From the NCBI GenBank assembly GCA_951812625.1, contig CATOSP010000002.1, forward strand, positions 558,001-622,000: a stretch of DNA of 64,000 nucleotides. Direction: 5' to 3'. Source of the DNA: an uncultured Dehalococcoidia bacterium. GTDB taxonomy: Bacteria > Chloroflexota > Dehalococcoidia > Lucifugimonadales > UBA3495. Positions 44,635-53,432 of this stretch are shown here, one piece after another; the first letter of the stretch is position 1, and the number at the start of each line of letters is the position of its first letter. The notes beneath the pieces were generated by a model that had not been told where the DNA came from, ran no database searches, and saw only the letters and a program-made list of their open reading frames with translations. Made by a program: the position numbers and the translations under genes.

Positions 44635-46020
44635 ATGGATCCTGTTTATGATCTGGTAGTTATCGGGGCGGGCCCTGGCGGGTACGTCGCGGCGATTCGG
44701 GCAGGGCAGCTTGGCCTCAAGACCGCTATCGTAGAGAGAGAGGCGCTAGGTGGTGTCTGCCTCAACTGGGGCTGTATCCCGAGCAAGGCATTGCTGAAAA
44801 ATGCGGAAATCCTCTCCTACTTCCATCGGGCCAAGGAATTTGGCATCAGCTTTGACAACTTCCATGCCGATTTCTCCACGGCCATTAGCCGGAGCCGCAG
44901 GGTGGTGGCACGCAATACCCGAGGCGTAGCCTTCCTGCTCCGGAAGAATAATGTTGACCAGTTCGAGGGCTTGGGCCGGTTGCTGGATCAAGGCCGCGTG
45001 CAGGTCGAACCCGAAGGTAGGGTGTTGCGCTCCAGGAACTTGCTCATCGCCACCGGTGCCAGGCCCCGTACCATTCCCCTTCTACCCGTGGACGGTGAAC
45101 GTATCATCACCAGCCGGGAGTCTATCGTTCTCAGCGACCTTCCCAAGTCCATCGCTATCGTTGGCGGCGGTGCGATTGGTGTTGAGTTCGCCTACCTTTA
45201 CCGGATGTACGGCGTCGATGTCACAGTTGTGGAACTTCTGCCCCGACTCGTGCCCGCGGAAGACGAGGACATAAGCGCGATACTGGAACGTAGCTTCACG
45301 AGGCAGGGAATCAACGTCATGACCGGGGCCGCCGTGGCCGGGTCCGAGACCACCACGGACGGTGTTATTCTCAGAATCGACAAAGGCGGTGCTGAGCAGT
45401 CGCTGCGTTTCGACATGGTGTTGGTGGCTGTAGGCATCCAACCCAACAATGAAGACCTTGGCCTGGAAGCGTTGGGGGTCGAAACTGACCGTGGGTACAT
45501 ACAGGTCGACGATGTGATGGCGACCAATGTGCCTGGCGTCTTCGCAGTAGGCGATATAACCGGCGAGCTGGCACTGGCCCATGTGGCATCTGCCCAGGCC
45601 GTGACCGCTGTGGAGCACATCGCGGGTATGGAGACCCAAGCCCTGGACTACACTTTCATGCCTAGAGCCACCTACTGCAATCCCCAGGTTGCCAGTTTCG
45701 GGCTTACCGAGGCTCAGGCGCGAGAACAGGGATTCGATGTGAAAACGGGCGAGTTCAACGCCCAGGCTAATGGCAAAGCCCTGGCAATGGGAGAACCCGA
45801 CGGAATCGTCAAACTGGTGGTGGACGCCAAGTATGGCGAACTGTTGGGCGGCCACTTGATAGGCCCCGAAGTGACGGAACTGCTGGGAGAGCTTTCCATG
45901 ATCCGTGTGCTCGAGGGGACTACTCTGGAGATGGGCTGGGCAGTGCATCCCCATCCCTCCATGTCGGAGATGCTGAGGGAAGCGGCCCTCAGTGCCCAAG
46001 GGCGGGTGCTGCACATGTAG
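44635..46020 (+). CDS. lpdA: Dihydrolipoyl dehydrogenase (E3)
   Basis: A 461-residue flavoprotein. FAD site VVIGAGPGGYVAAIRAGQ (about residues 9-26), redox disulfide GGVCLNWGCIPSK (about 41-53), NAD site AIVGGGAIGVEFAYLY (about 177-192), and the C-terminal HPHPSMSEM with the catalytic His-Glu pair. It reoxidises dihydrolipoyl groups with NAD. The start at 44635 has GGAGG close by and matches the family N-terminus; ATGs at 44572 and 44596 are possible. It is the first gene of the 2-oxoacid cluster. Confidence 0.92.
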   Translation: MDPVYDLVVIGAGPGGYVAAIRAGQLGLKTAIVEREALGGVCLNWGCIPSKALLKNAEILSYFHRAKEFGISFDNFHADFSTAISRSRRVVARNTRGVAFLLRKNNVDQFEGLGRLLDQGRVQVEPEGRVLRSRNLLIATGARPRTIPLLPVDGERIITSRESIVLSDLPKSIAIVGGGAIGVEFAYLYRMYGVDVTVVELLPRLVPAEDEDISAILERSFTRQGINVMTGAAVAGSETTTDGVILRIDKGGAEQSLRFDMVLVAVGIQPNNEDLGLEALGVETDRGYIQVDDVMATNVPGVFAVGDITGELALAHVASAQAVTAVEHIAGMETQALDYTFMPRATYCNPQVASFGLTEAQAREQGFDVKTGEFNAQANGKALAMGEPDGIVKLVVDAKYGELLGGHLIGPEVTELLGELSMIRVLEGTTLEMGWAVHPHPSMSEMLREAALSAQGRVLHM

Positions 46021-46251
46021 CCCTGACCTGTCGCGGACAGGCCAAATGTTACAAAGCCGTAACGATGTGTCCCAGAGATGTCGAAAAGGACATCCGGCTT
46101 GTAGAGTGTGCCTTGGTAGCATTATACTGGGCACATCAGCGAAAAGGCACTTAATCTCATTTCCGGTTGGGAACTGGACGGAATAGCCCAACTGACCGGC
46201 CGATGTGAGGAACGAAACGGGATCAAACATACCGGCCATCTGAAACACCTA

Positions 46252-46280
46252 CCCGTCATTCCCGCGACCGTGGGAATCCG
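46252..46280. repeat. REP-like palindromic repeat
   Basis: CCCGTCATTCCCGCGACC followed by GTGGGAATCCG forms a short hairpin (ATTCCC / GGGAAT). It strongly resembles the dispersed CGTCATTCCCGCGAAAGCGGGAATCC family found in many genomes. Only one copy is seen here, 13 bases before korA. Confidence 0.6.
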
Positions 46281-46292
46281 AGGAGCAAGGCT

Positions 46293-48071
46293 ATGGCGTT
46301 GGGACGTTATGACTTCGCGTTAGCGATTGGAGGCGAAGCTGGACAGGGCATCGCCACGCCAGGCGACATCCTCGCTCGGATATTCGTCCGGCGCGGTCTT
46401 CACTTGTACACCTACAATGCCTACCAGTCCATAATCCGCGGCGGACACATCTTCCTGACCGTCCGGATCAGTGATGAAGAAGTTTACAGTCACGGGGACA
46501 GGCTCGACCTTCTCCTATGCCTCAACCAGGATACGATGGATCGGCACCTATCCATCATGGGGCCGGATACCCGCGTATTGTACAATGGCGACAACGTTAA
46601 GCCGGGAGAACCCGGCGAGGGCGTCCAGTTGTGCCCACTGCCGATAGCCGATCTGACTCAGAGCCGCAACCGATTGGTGCAGAACACCGTGGCCGTGGGT
46701 GCGGTGGCTGCCTTAATCGGCGAGGACTTTAGTACTCTAGAAGAGAGCCTGACTCTACGGTTTGGCCGTCAGGGCCAGGCTGTCATCGACGAAAACATGC
46801 GGGTGGCCCGCGCTGGATATGACCATGCGCTGGCCAACTTCGACCCCTTCTCCCGGCCTCTGGGCCGCGGCACGAAATCTTTGGCCGTGTGGTCTGGGAA
46901 CGATGCAGTAGCAATGGGTGGGGCGGCCGCAGGTGTCAAGTTCTACGCCGCCTACCCCATGAGTCCCTCCACTGGTGTCCTCCACTGGATGGCCCAGAAC
47001 GCCCGCAACCTCGGCATTATGGTCCGCCAGGTTGAAGATGAGATCGGCGTGGCCAACATGGTTATAGGCGCAGCCCATGTGGGGTGCCGTGCCATGTGCG
47101 CCACATCCGGCGGCGGGTTCGCCCTGATGAGCGAGGCCCTCGGCAGCGCCGGGATGATGGAAATCCCAGCCGTATTTGTCGACGTACAGCGTGCCGGGCC
47201 GTCTACCGGCGTCCCCACCAAGACAGAACAGGGGGACCTCTGGCAGGTGTTGGGAGCGAGCCAGGGAGACTTTGAGCGGTTCATCGTTGCTCCTCACGAC
47301 GCTCTCGACGCATTTAATACGGTCCCGGAGTTGTTCAATCTTTGCGACAAGGCGCAATGTCCCGGGGTGCTCATTTCCGACCTCCTAATTGGCGAGGGCA
47401 GGTTCAGCGTCGACCCCGAGGACATAAACCTGCATCCGAAGATCGACAGAGGCAACTTGATAACCGAGCACGCCGCGTCTAACGGATACAAGCGCTATGA
47501 AATGACCGAGACCGGCGTTTCTCCTCGTGCACTCCCGGGCTTGGAGGGCTACGTCCATGTTGTCGCTACTGATGAGCATGACGAAGACTCTATGCTGATC
47601 AGCGACGAATTTACCAACCCCCACAAGCGGCGTATGATGGTGGAGAAGCGGGCGCGCAAGTTTCTTGGCGTGGTGGGTGACATAGCACCCCCGGAGCTGG
47701 AAGGCCCAGAGGATGCTGAGGTCACCCTCATCGGATGGGGCTCTACCTATGGCCCGATCAAGGAAGCGGTTGACCTGCTTAAAGTCCAAGGAGTGACGGC
47801 AAACCAACTCCCGATCAAGTGGATCCTTCCCTTCCATGCCGACGAGGTTACCGAGATTCTCGGCAGGTCCCGTCGAACGATTGTGGTTGAGAACAACTAC
47901 TCCGGCCAGTTCGCCCGCTACCTGCGTAGCGAAACGGGTATCAAAGCGGATGGCCACATCCGTAAGTACGACGGCGAACCGTTCATGCCCCATCACATCG
48001 TCAATGGTGTGTTGGAACTGCTGGCCGAAAAGACCGAACGCTACGTGCCTTATCAAGAGGTCGTGGTTTAG
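46293..48071 (+). CDS. korA: 2-oxoacid:ferredoxin oxidoreductase, fused gamma-alpha subunit
   Basis: A 592-residue protein. Residues 1-190 form the gamma domain (ALAIGGEAGQGIATPGDILA and QSIIRGGHIFLTVRIS), and the rest the alpha domain with AAYPMSPSTGVLHWMA (binds the 2-oxoacid region), QVEDEIGVANMVIGAAHVG and TSGGGFALMSEALG. This gamma-alpha fusion is the KorA form. With KorB it converts a 2-oxoacid plus CoA to acyl-CoA, reducing ferredoxin; 2-oxoglutarate is the most common substrate of this subtype but is not proven here. Located 12 bases upstream of korB. Confidence 0.93.
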   Translation: MALGRYDFALAIGGEAGQGIATPGDILARIFVRRGLHLYTYNAYQSIIRGGHIFLTVRISDEEVYSHGDRLDLLLCLNQDTMDRHLSIMGPDTRVLYNGDNVKPGEPGEGVQLCPLPIADLTQSRNRLVQNTVAVGAVAALIGEDFSTLEESLTLRFGRQGQAVIDENMRVARAGYDHALANFDPFSRPLGRGTKSLAVWSGNDAVAMGGAAAGVKFYAAYPMSPSTGVLHWMAQNARNLGIMVRQVEDEIGVANMVIGAAHVGCRAMCATSGGGFALMSEALGSAGMMEIPAVFVDVQRAGPSTGVPTKTEQGDLWQVLGASQGDFERFIVAPHDALDAFNTVPELFNLCDKAQCPGVLISDLLIGEGRFSVDPEDINLHPKIDRGNLITEHAASNGYKRYEMTETGVSPRALPGLEGYVHVVATDEHDEDSMLISDEFTNPHKRRMMVEKRARKFLGVVGDIAPPELEGPEDAEVTLIGWGSTYGPIKEAVDLLKVQGVTANQLPIKWILPFHADEVTEILGRSRRTIVVENNYSGQFARYLRSETGIKADGHIRKYDGEPFMPHHIVNGVLELLAEKTERYVPYQEVVV

Positions 48072-48083
48072 AGAGGTGAGAGG

Positions 48084-48992
48084 ATGGCTACAACTCTGTC
48101 GGGAACTGGCGGCGGACCGGTCGTCCAGCTAACTGCCAGGGATTTCAAAGGCCAGGTTGACCCTGACTGGTGCCCTGGTTGCGGCGACTTCGGCGTCCTG
48201 AACAGCATCCAGAGAGCCTGCGCAGAACTTGGGCTACAGCCCCACGAGATTCTGACGGTCAGTGGTATAGGGTGCTCCTCAAACCTGCCCGGCTACTTTA
48301 ATGCCTACGGTATGCACACCCTCCATGGTCGTGCGCTGGCTGTTGCTACAGGGGCCAAGCTGGGCAACCACGAATTGAACGTGATCGTAACCGGTGGCGA
48401 CGGTGACGGTTATGGGATCGGCGGTAACCACTTCACCCATACCGCCAGACGCAACATCGACCTCACCTACATCGTAATGAACAATCAGATTTACGGCCTG
48501 ACCACGGGACAGATTTCCCCTACCAGTTCACTGGGGATGAAGACCAAGAGTACTCCCTTCGGCAGCGTAGAGTCGCCCATCAACCCCATCACCTCGGCGA
48601 TCATGAACGGCGCAACTTTTGTGGCCCGCGGCTACAGCGGTGATGTACGGCATCTTACCACCATGATCAAGGCAGCGATGCAGCACAAGGGATTTGCCTT
48701 GTTGGACGTATTCAGCCCGTGCGTCACCTTCAACAACGACAACGGTCATGACTTCTTTAAAGAACGGGTCAGGAAGCTCGAAGACGAAGAGCACAACCCC
48801 GCCGATTGGCAAACAGCCTGCGAGAAGGCCATGGTCTGGGGCGATACCATCTACACTGGTCTGTTCTTCCAGAAAGAGACTGAAACTCTGGACGGCAGCG
48901 AGCCGGTGCTCCGCGAGGGAGGGCCCCTGGCGTTCCGGGAGTTGGGAATCACCACGGACCAGGCCAAGCGGATCATCGACCGCATGATGTAA
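48084..48992 (+). CDS. korB: 2-oxoacid:ferredoxin oxidoreductase beta subunit
   Basis: A 302-residue TPP- and Fe-S-binding subunit: DWCPGCGDFGVLNSI (about residues 27-41), GIGCSSNLPGY, TGGDGDGYGIGGNHF with the TPP-Mg motif (about residues 96-112), and YIVMNNQIYGLTTGQ-SPTS. The cysteines for the 4Fe-4S cluster are CPGC, GIGC and a later SPCVTF. The RBS and short gap show cotranscription with korA. A terminator hairpin follows. Confidence 0.94.
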   Translation: MATTLSGTGGGPVVQLTARDFKGQVDPDWCPGCGDFGVLNSIQRACAELGLQPHEILTVSGIGCSSNLPGYFNAYGMHTLHGRALAVATGAKLGNHELNVIVTGGDGDGYGIGGNHFTHTARRNIDLTYIVMNNQIYGLTTGQISPTSSLGMKTKSTPFGSVESPINPITSAIMNGATFVARGYSGDVRHLTTMIKAAMQHKGFALLDVFSPCVTFNNDNGHDFFKERVRKLEDEEHNPADWQTACEKAMVWGDTIYTGLFFQKETETLDGSEPVLREGGPLAFRELGITTDQAKRIIDRMM

Positions 48993-49020
48993 CGTGCTGA
49001 GAATATTGGCTCCCAAATTG

Positions 49021-49044
49021 GTGGCGGCTTGTATAGGCCGCCAC
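49021..49044 (+). terminator. Hairpin terminator after korB
   Basis: GTGGCGGC (49021-49028), 8-base loop, GCCGCCAC (49037-49044). The run after it is TATTCAT only, so termination may be partial and E2 could be read through. Confidence 0.6.
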
Positions 49045-49191
49045 TATTCATGTCAAGTGAGCCCGTGACCCGAATGTATCCCGCCTTGCCCCTCCACGTC
49101 TCGTGCTTTAATATCTGATCACGTACCAAGACCGTCGGATTAACGTGCTTCCGAGCCCTTAACACGAGGAATAAACCCTCAGGAGGCCGCA

Positions 49192-50577
49192 TTGGCTACT
49201 TCCATCGTCATGCCCCAGATGGGCTACGACATGCAAGAAGGCAGAGTAGTTCGTTGGCTCAAAAGCGAGGGTGATGAGGTGTCCCGGGGGGATGTGCTGG
49301 CAGAGATCGAGACCGACAAGGCCACTGTGGAGTTCGAGGCCTACGTCTCCGGGGTGCTGCGCAAAATCGTGGCGCGGGAAGGCGTGGTCATCCCAGTAGG
49401 TGAGTTGATCGCGGTGATCGGGGATAGGGACGAATCCATAGTCGATGACATATCGGGCACCGGCAGCCCGAGCGTCGCAGCGGCCGAGGGAGCGACCGAT
49501 GCCACAGAAGCGGTATCGGTAGTGCCCGAACCTGCCCCCTCAGCCCCAATCGGAGAGGTCCGTGCTTCCCCCCTCGCACGTCGCATAGCCCGCGAGCGAG
49601 ACATCGACTTGACCCAGATCACCGGCACAGGTCCGGGCGGCAGGATCGTTGAGCAGGACGTCTTGGACTACCGTGAAGCTGCGCGACTTCCCAATCCTGA
49701 AGCTCCGTCGTCTGGAGCCGGTCGCGTCGAGCGTGCCTCCCCCATCGCCCGTCGCCTGGCCCGGGAGCGAGGGATTGACCTCGCCCAGGTTGTTGGCACA
49801 GGTCCCAGTGGGAGGATCGTCGAGCAGGACGTCTTGGACTACCAGCCTCCCGCAATTCTCGATGCTACTGCTGTCCCGCAACCGACTGTGACCGAGGACG
49901 AGAGGGCCGACCTGTCCCGCATGCGGCAGGTCATTGCGCAGGTTACCAGCGACAGCAAACGCGATGCGCCCCACTTTTACCTTGCCACCGCCGTGGATAT
50001 GACCAAGGCGATGGCCCTCCGGCGCGACATCAACGATGCTGCCCCCGAAGGCAACAGGGTGAGCATCAACGACCTTATCGTGAAAGCAGCCGCCATTGCT
50101 CTGCAACGACACCCCAAATTCAACGCCTTCTTCCGCGGCGATCACCTCCAGATGAACTCCAGCCTCAACATCGGCATCGCGATTGCCTTGGAAGCGGGGC
50201 TGATTGTCCCTGGCATCGCCGGTTGCGAGAGCAAGAGCCTGCTGGAGATTGCTGCCTCCAGCGCCGACCTCATTGCGCGGGCACATCAGGGCGCCCTGCG
50301 AAACGACGAGTATTCCGGTACCTCCTTCAGCATCAGTAACCTCGGCATGTTCGACGTGGACAGCTTCGCGGCGATTATCTATCCGCCCCACGCGGCTGTG
50401 TTGGCCGTGGGCAGGGTGGCTGACCAGCCCGTTGTCCGGGAGGGTCAGGTGGTGGTGGCCCAGACCATGCAGGCTACTCTCTCGGTGGACCACCGAGTGG
50501 CCGACGGCGCAGAAGCCGCCCAATTCCTGATGGAGATCAAGGGGCTATTGGAAAACCCTGTATCATTGTTGCTGTGA
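49192..50577 (+). CDS. Dihydrolipoamide acyltransferase (E2) with two E3-binding domains
   Basis: A 461-residue E2 from a TTG at 49192 with AGGAGG 5 bases upstream. Order: one lipoyl domain with ETDKATVEFE (lipoyl-Lys about residue 43), a hinge, then two consecutive peripheral-subunit-binding domains (ASPLARRIARERDIDL about residue 124 and ASPIARRLARERGIDL about 182), then the acyltransferase domain with DHRVADGAEAA (catalytic His/Asp, about residue 430-440). Most E2s carry a single PSBD. No E1 gene is adjacent. It forms the core of a pyruvate, 2-oxoglutarate or branched-chain 2-oxoacid dehydrogenase complex; which one is not resolved. Confidence 0.92.
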   Translation: MATSIVMPQMGYDMQEGRVVRWLKSEGDEVSRGDVLAEIETDKATVEFEAYVSGVLRKIVAREGVVIPVGELIAVIGDRDESIVDDISGTGSPSVAAAEGATDATEAVSVVPEPAPSAPIGEVRASPLARRIARERDIDLTQITGTGPGGRIVEQDVLDYREAARLPNPEAPSSGAGRVERASPIARRLARERGIDLAQVVGTGPSGRIVEQDVLDYQPPAILDATAVPQPTVTEDERADLSRMRQVIAQVTSDSKRDAPHFYLATAVDMTKAMALRRDINDAAPEGNRVSINDLIVKAAAIALQRHPKFNAFFRGDHLQMNSSLNIGIAIALEAGLIVPGIAGCESKSLLEIAASSADLIARAHQGALRNDEYSGTSFSISNLGMFDVDSFAAIIYPPHAAVLAVGRVADQPVVREGQVVVAQTMQATLSVDHRVADGAEAAQFLMEIKGLLENPVSLLL

Positions 50578-51196
50578 CCGTAGGCGGTTCTCTGACTGAG
50601 TATTGTGCCCGAGAGTTGGCCGAGGCTAGTCAAGATTTTCCACACGTTCGGTAGCGTCGCACTTTAGAGCCCGCCCCTCCAGGCCGGTTACCGTACCCCA
50701 CACTATGGCACAGCACTGACACTTGCCCCTTCCAAACCCGGATGCACTTCTCTATCATGTCTCGAAAGCTTCAGGCTCGACTGGCCGCCTGGATCGGGAC
50801 TGGAGTCACCCACGCCCGTGGTCCCGAATAGGTGAAAGGTGCTGGAAGTGGCCGGAAATGGCAATGAAACCAGAATTTTCCCCGGTAGTCGCCCTGCCCG
50901 CAGGGACGGAAGACTGTCTCCAGGGGGAATGGCCAATGTGCGATTCAGTGCCTGCACCCGTCAATAGATGACCGGACCACCCGCAACGGAACACCACTCC
51001 AACATTCTTGCTGCACCACGCACCTATATCCAATCACTCATCAGATAATCGTTGAATCGTGTCCAGAAAAATCATGCACGATCGTCGGTAGCCATGTCAT
51101 AAAATAGGGGATGGCCGTTGAGCTTGGTCTGTCAACAGCCGACCCCGAAGTGACCGGCCGGTGCCGGATTCGAATTCCCAGTTGCCCGAGTTCTTA
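50578..51196. other. Gene-free intergenic region
   Basis: About 620 bases. No ORF with a ribosome-binding site or recognisable product, no RNA gene and no strong hairpin could be identified. It must contain the promoter of thyX. Confidence 0.5.
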
Positions 51197-52666
51197 ATGA
51201 CTGCTTCCAATAAGGAAAATCCCACAGCCTCGGTAGTTGGCCACACTCGCCGAGTCTATCCCCTTGACACCCACGACCTGACCGAGGAGCAGATTGCCGT
51301 CGCCTTTGCCATGACCTCCCGGCGTCCCGATCCCTTCGATGACATCGCTCGGGAAGTCAGTGAGGAGAAGGCCGCTGACTTCCACGAGCGTTGGGTCCTC
51401 GGTTATGGCCATGCCTCCGTCGCCGAGCACGCCGTGGTCCATCTGGCTGTAGAGAACGTGTCGCGGCTGGCGTGTGATACGCTGGAAGACAACCGCCTCG
51501 CATCTTATACCGAAAAATCCTCCCGCTACCAGGTTATGGATTCAGGCTCTTATCATATCCCCACGGAACTGGACGGCCATGATTCCCTCCGTGAGGAGTA
51601 CATTCGGGCCTGTGACTCGCTGTTCCAGTGTTATTTCAGGCTGATTGATGGCTGCATGGCGCACCTGCGAAGAGAGATCCCGCAAGGAGCCAAAGAGCGA
51701 GATGGCATTTACAACCTGCGGCTGCGTCGCATCGCCACCGACCATTGCCGGGCGATACTGCCCTCCTCCACTCTCACCAACGTCGGGGTCACTGCCAACG
51801 CACGCACCCTGGAGCACGCCATATCCAAGTTGCTTTCCTCGCGGCTGGATGAGGAGCAACGGGTGGGGCTCGACGTAAGGGAGCAGGCACGGCTTATTAC
51901 CCCCACCCTGATTAAGTACGCCGAGCGGAACGAATACCTGGCCACCGCTCCGTCCATCCGGAGCGGTCTGGCCGGAAATGCCAGATCCGAAGGGGAACGC
52001 GAATCCACAGGAGATACCGCGCCACTGGTGCGTTTGCTCCATTGGAGCGAGGACGCCGATGTCAAACTCGTGTCGGCCCTCATCTACAGCGGGACAAGCT
52101 CGCCATACGAAGATGTGTTGCGGAAGGTCAGTGACCTGTCACCGGAGGACCGCCGGGAGTACATCGACCGCTGCGTGTCTGAGATGGGTCCCCACGACGC
52201 GGCTCCCCGTGAGTTCGAGTTGGTGGACTACACCTTCGAGTACCTGATGGACTATGGTGCTTACAGAGAGTTCAAGCGCCACCGGATGCAATCTTATTTC
52301 CCCCAGTTGCTAACTGTATCCCACGGCTACCGTGTCCCGTTCGTTGTTGAGCAAGCGGGCCTCTCCGGCGACTTCGATGCGGCCATCGCAGTCGCCGAAG
52401 AGGCCTTCTGGAAGCTCCATGAGTTCTCACCTGTGGTGGCCCAATACCTGGTGACCCACGCCCACAACCGCCGGGTGCTGTCAAAGCTGAACCTGCGGGA
52501 GTGCTTCCACCTGTTCAAGTTGCGCACGTCAGAGATGGCCCATTTCTCCATCCGGGAGCCAGTCTCGGAGGCGCTGCGCCTGTCGTTCGAGGTACATCCC
52601 TATTTCTTCCGCCACCTGCAACTCAGGGACTATCCCGAGTGGTGGCCATCCTCCGACAGGGATTAG
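51197..52666 (+). CDS. Double-length FAD-dependent thymidylate synthase (ThyX-like)
   Basis: About 489 residues from the ATG at 51197; a GTG at 51161 is the alternative. The protein has two ThyX-fold halves. The first carries GHASVAEHAVVHLAVENVSR and NRLASYTEKSSRY, which keeps the S..E.S.RY half of the classical RHRxxSxNExSxRY motif but has lost the leading RH. The second has EFKRHRMQSYFPQLL, keeping RHRxxS but losing the NE half, and ends with LNLRECFHLFKLRTSEMAHFSIRE, matching the dUMP-binding region. Family role: dUMP to dTMP with FAD and methylene-THF. Each half looks incomplete alone. Confidence 0.85.
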   Translation: MTASNKENPTASVVGHTRRVYPLDTHDLTEEQIAVAFAMTSRRPDPFDDIAREVSEEKAADFHERWVLGYGHASVAEHAVVHLAVENVSRLACDTLEDNRLASYTEKSSRYQVMDSGSYHIPTELDGHDSLREEYIRACDSLFQCYFRLIDGCMAHLRREIPQGAKERDGIYNLRLRRIATDHCRAILPSSTLTNVGVTANARTLEHAISKLLSSRLDEEQRVGLDVREQARLITPTLIKYAERNEYLATAPSIRSGLAGNARSEGERESTGDTAPLVRLLHWSEDADVKLVSALIYSGTSSPYEDVLRKVSDLSPEDRREYIDRCVSEMGPHDAAPREFELVDYTFEYLMDYGAYREFKRHRMQSYFPQLLTVSHGYRVPFVVEQAGLSGDFDAAIAVAEEAFWKLHEFSPVVAQYLVTHAHNRRVLSKLNLRECFHLFKLRTSEMAHFSIREPVSEALRLSFEVHPYFFRHLQLRDYPEWWPSSDRD

Positions 52667-52725
52667 ACCAACGTCGGGACAAGCGAGATTCTACATTATT
52701 CACGCTCAGACCAGGAAGCGTACTA

Positions 52726-53235
52726 TCAGCCAGAGGCGAGCTTGGCCGCGATGGTAGCCACGCGAGCGCCAAGCTCCCGTGCTTGGGCAAGATCGTCCTC
52801 TGTTACTCCGCCGACAGAGGTAGCTCCGTAGTAGGAGGCGGAGGTCCGCATCCGCTCGGACCAAGGGATTCCTACCACTACCATCCCGCAGGCTAAGGCC
52901 CAGTGTGTCAGTTGCAGAAGGGTCATCTCCAATCCGGAGTGGCGTCCTGAGCCGGTGGTGAACACTCCAGCAGGCTTGCCAGCCAACTCGCCTTCCTCCC
53001 ACAGGTCTCCCTGCTCATCCAGCCACAGCTTCATGGTTCCCGTGATGCCGCTCCAGTTCGGAGATCCCAAGAGGAGCCCGTCGGTGGCCAGAAGGTCATC
53101 TCGGGTGGCCTCGTCGATGGTTATGACTCGGGGCTCCCCAATCCCACTGCCGATTACGCCCTGTCCAGCCGCCAGAGCTAGGGACTCAATCGACAGGCCC
53201 TTCGGGTCGTAGAGGACCAGTATTGTGATGGGCAT
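52726..53235 (-). CDS. Flavodoxin-family NAD(P)H oxidoreductase (WrbA-like)
   Basis: A 169-residue flavodoxin fold: ITILVLYDPKG at the start in the FMN phosphate-loop position, then LLATDGLLLGSPNWSGITGTMKLWLDEQG (about residues 48-76) and GVFTTGSGRHSG (about 90-101), the segments that hold FMN in WrbA. Likely two-electron quinone reduction. The phosphate loop departs from the usual SxxGxT, so flavin binding may be weaker. It is followed by a small zinc-ribbon gene upstream on the same strand. Confidence 0.82.
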   Translation of the reverse strand: MPITILVLYDPKGLSIESLALAAGQGVIGSGIGEPRVITIDEATRDDLLATDGLLLGSPNWSGITGTMKLWLDEQGDLWEEGELAGKPAGVFTTGSGRHSGLEMTLLQLTHWALACGMVVVGIPWSERMRTSASYYGATSVGGVTEDDLAQARELGARVATIAAKLASG

Positions 53236-53247
53236 CCCGGTTAACTG

Positions 53248-53376
53248 CTAGGGGTCTGAGCAATCGCGAGTGTAGCCGCAGTTGAGGCACCGGATTTTGC
53301 AGTTCTGCTCTACCATCGTGCTGCCACAGAGGTCGCAGATGTAGACTGGAGGGCTGACAGGCACGGAAGGAGCCAT
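53248..53376 (-). CDS. Small zinc-ribbon protein
   Basis: A 42-residue protein starting at the ATG at 53376 behind TTGGAGGGG. Two cysteine pairs, CDLCG and CLNCG, about 14 residues apart, and a final cysteine form a rubredoxin-like or RanBP-type zinc ribbon. It lies 12 bases upstream of the flavodoxin-like gene, so they are likely cotranscribed. Function unknown. Confidence 0.7.
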   Translation of the reverse strand: MAPSVPVSPPVYICDLCGSTMVEQNCKIRCLNCGYTRDCSDP

Positions 53377-53432
53377 CGGTATGCCCCTCCAACGAAGGTT
53401 GCGGTGGGTACAATGACTACTGGCAATCACTG

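Noticed and set aside
45082-46248. 388-codon minus-strand open frame opposite lpdA
   Set aside because: Antisense to a complete dihydrolipoyl dehydrogenase, no motif.
50703-50957. Short minus-strand open frame in the 50.6-51.2 kb gap
   Set aside because: No start signal, no motif; not supported as a gene.
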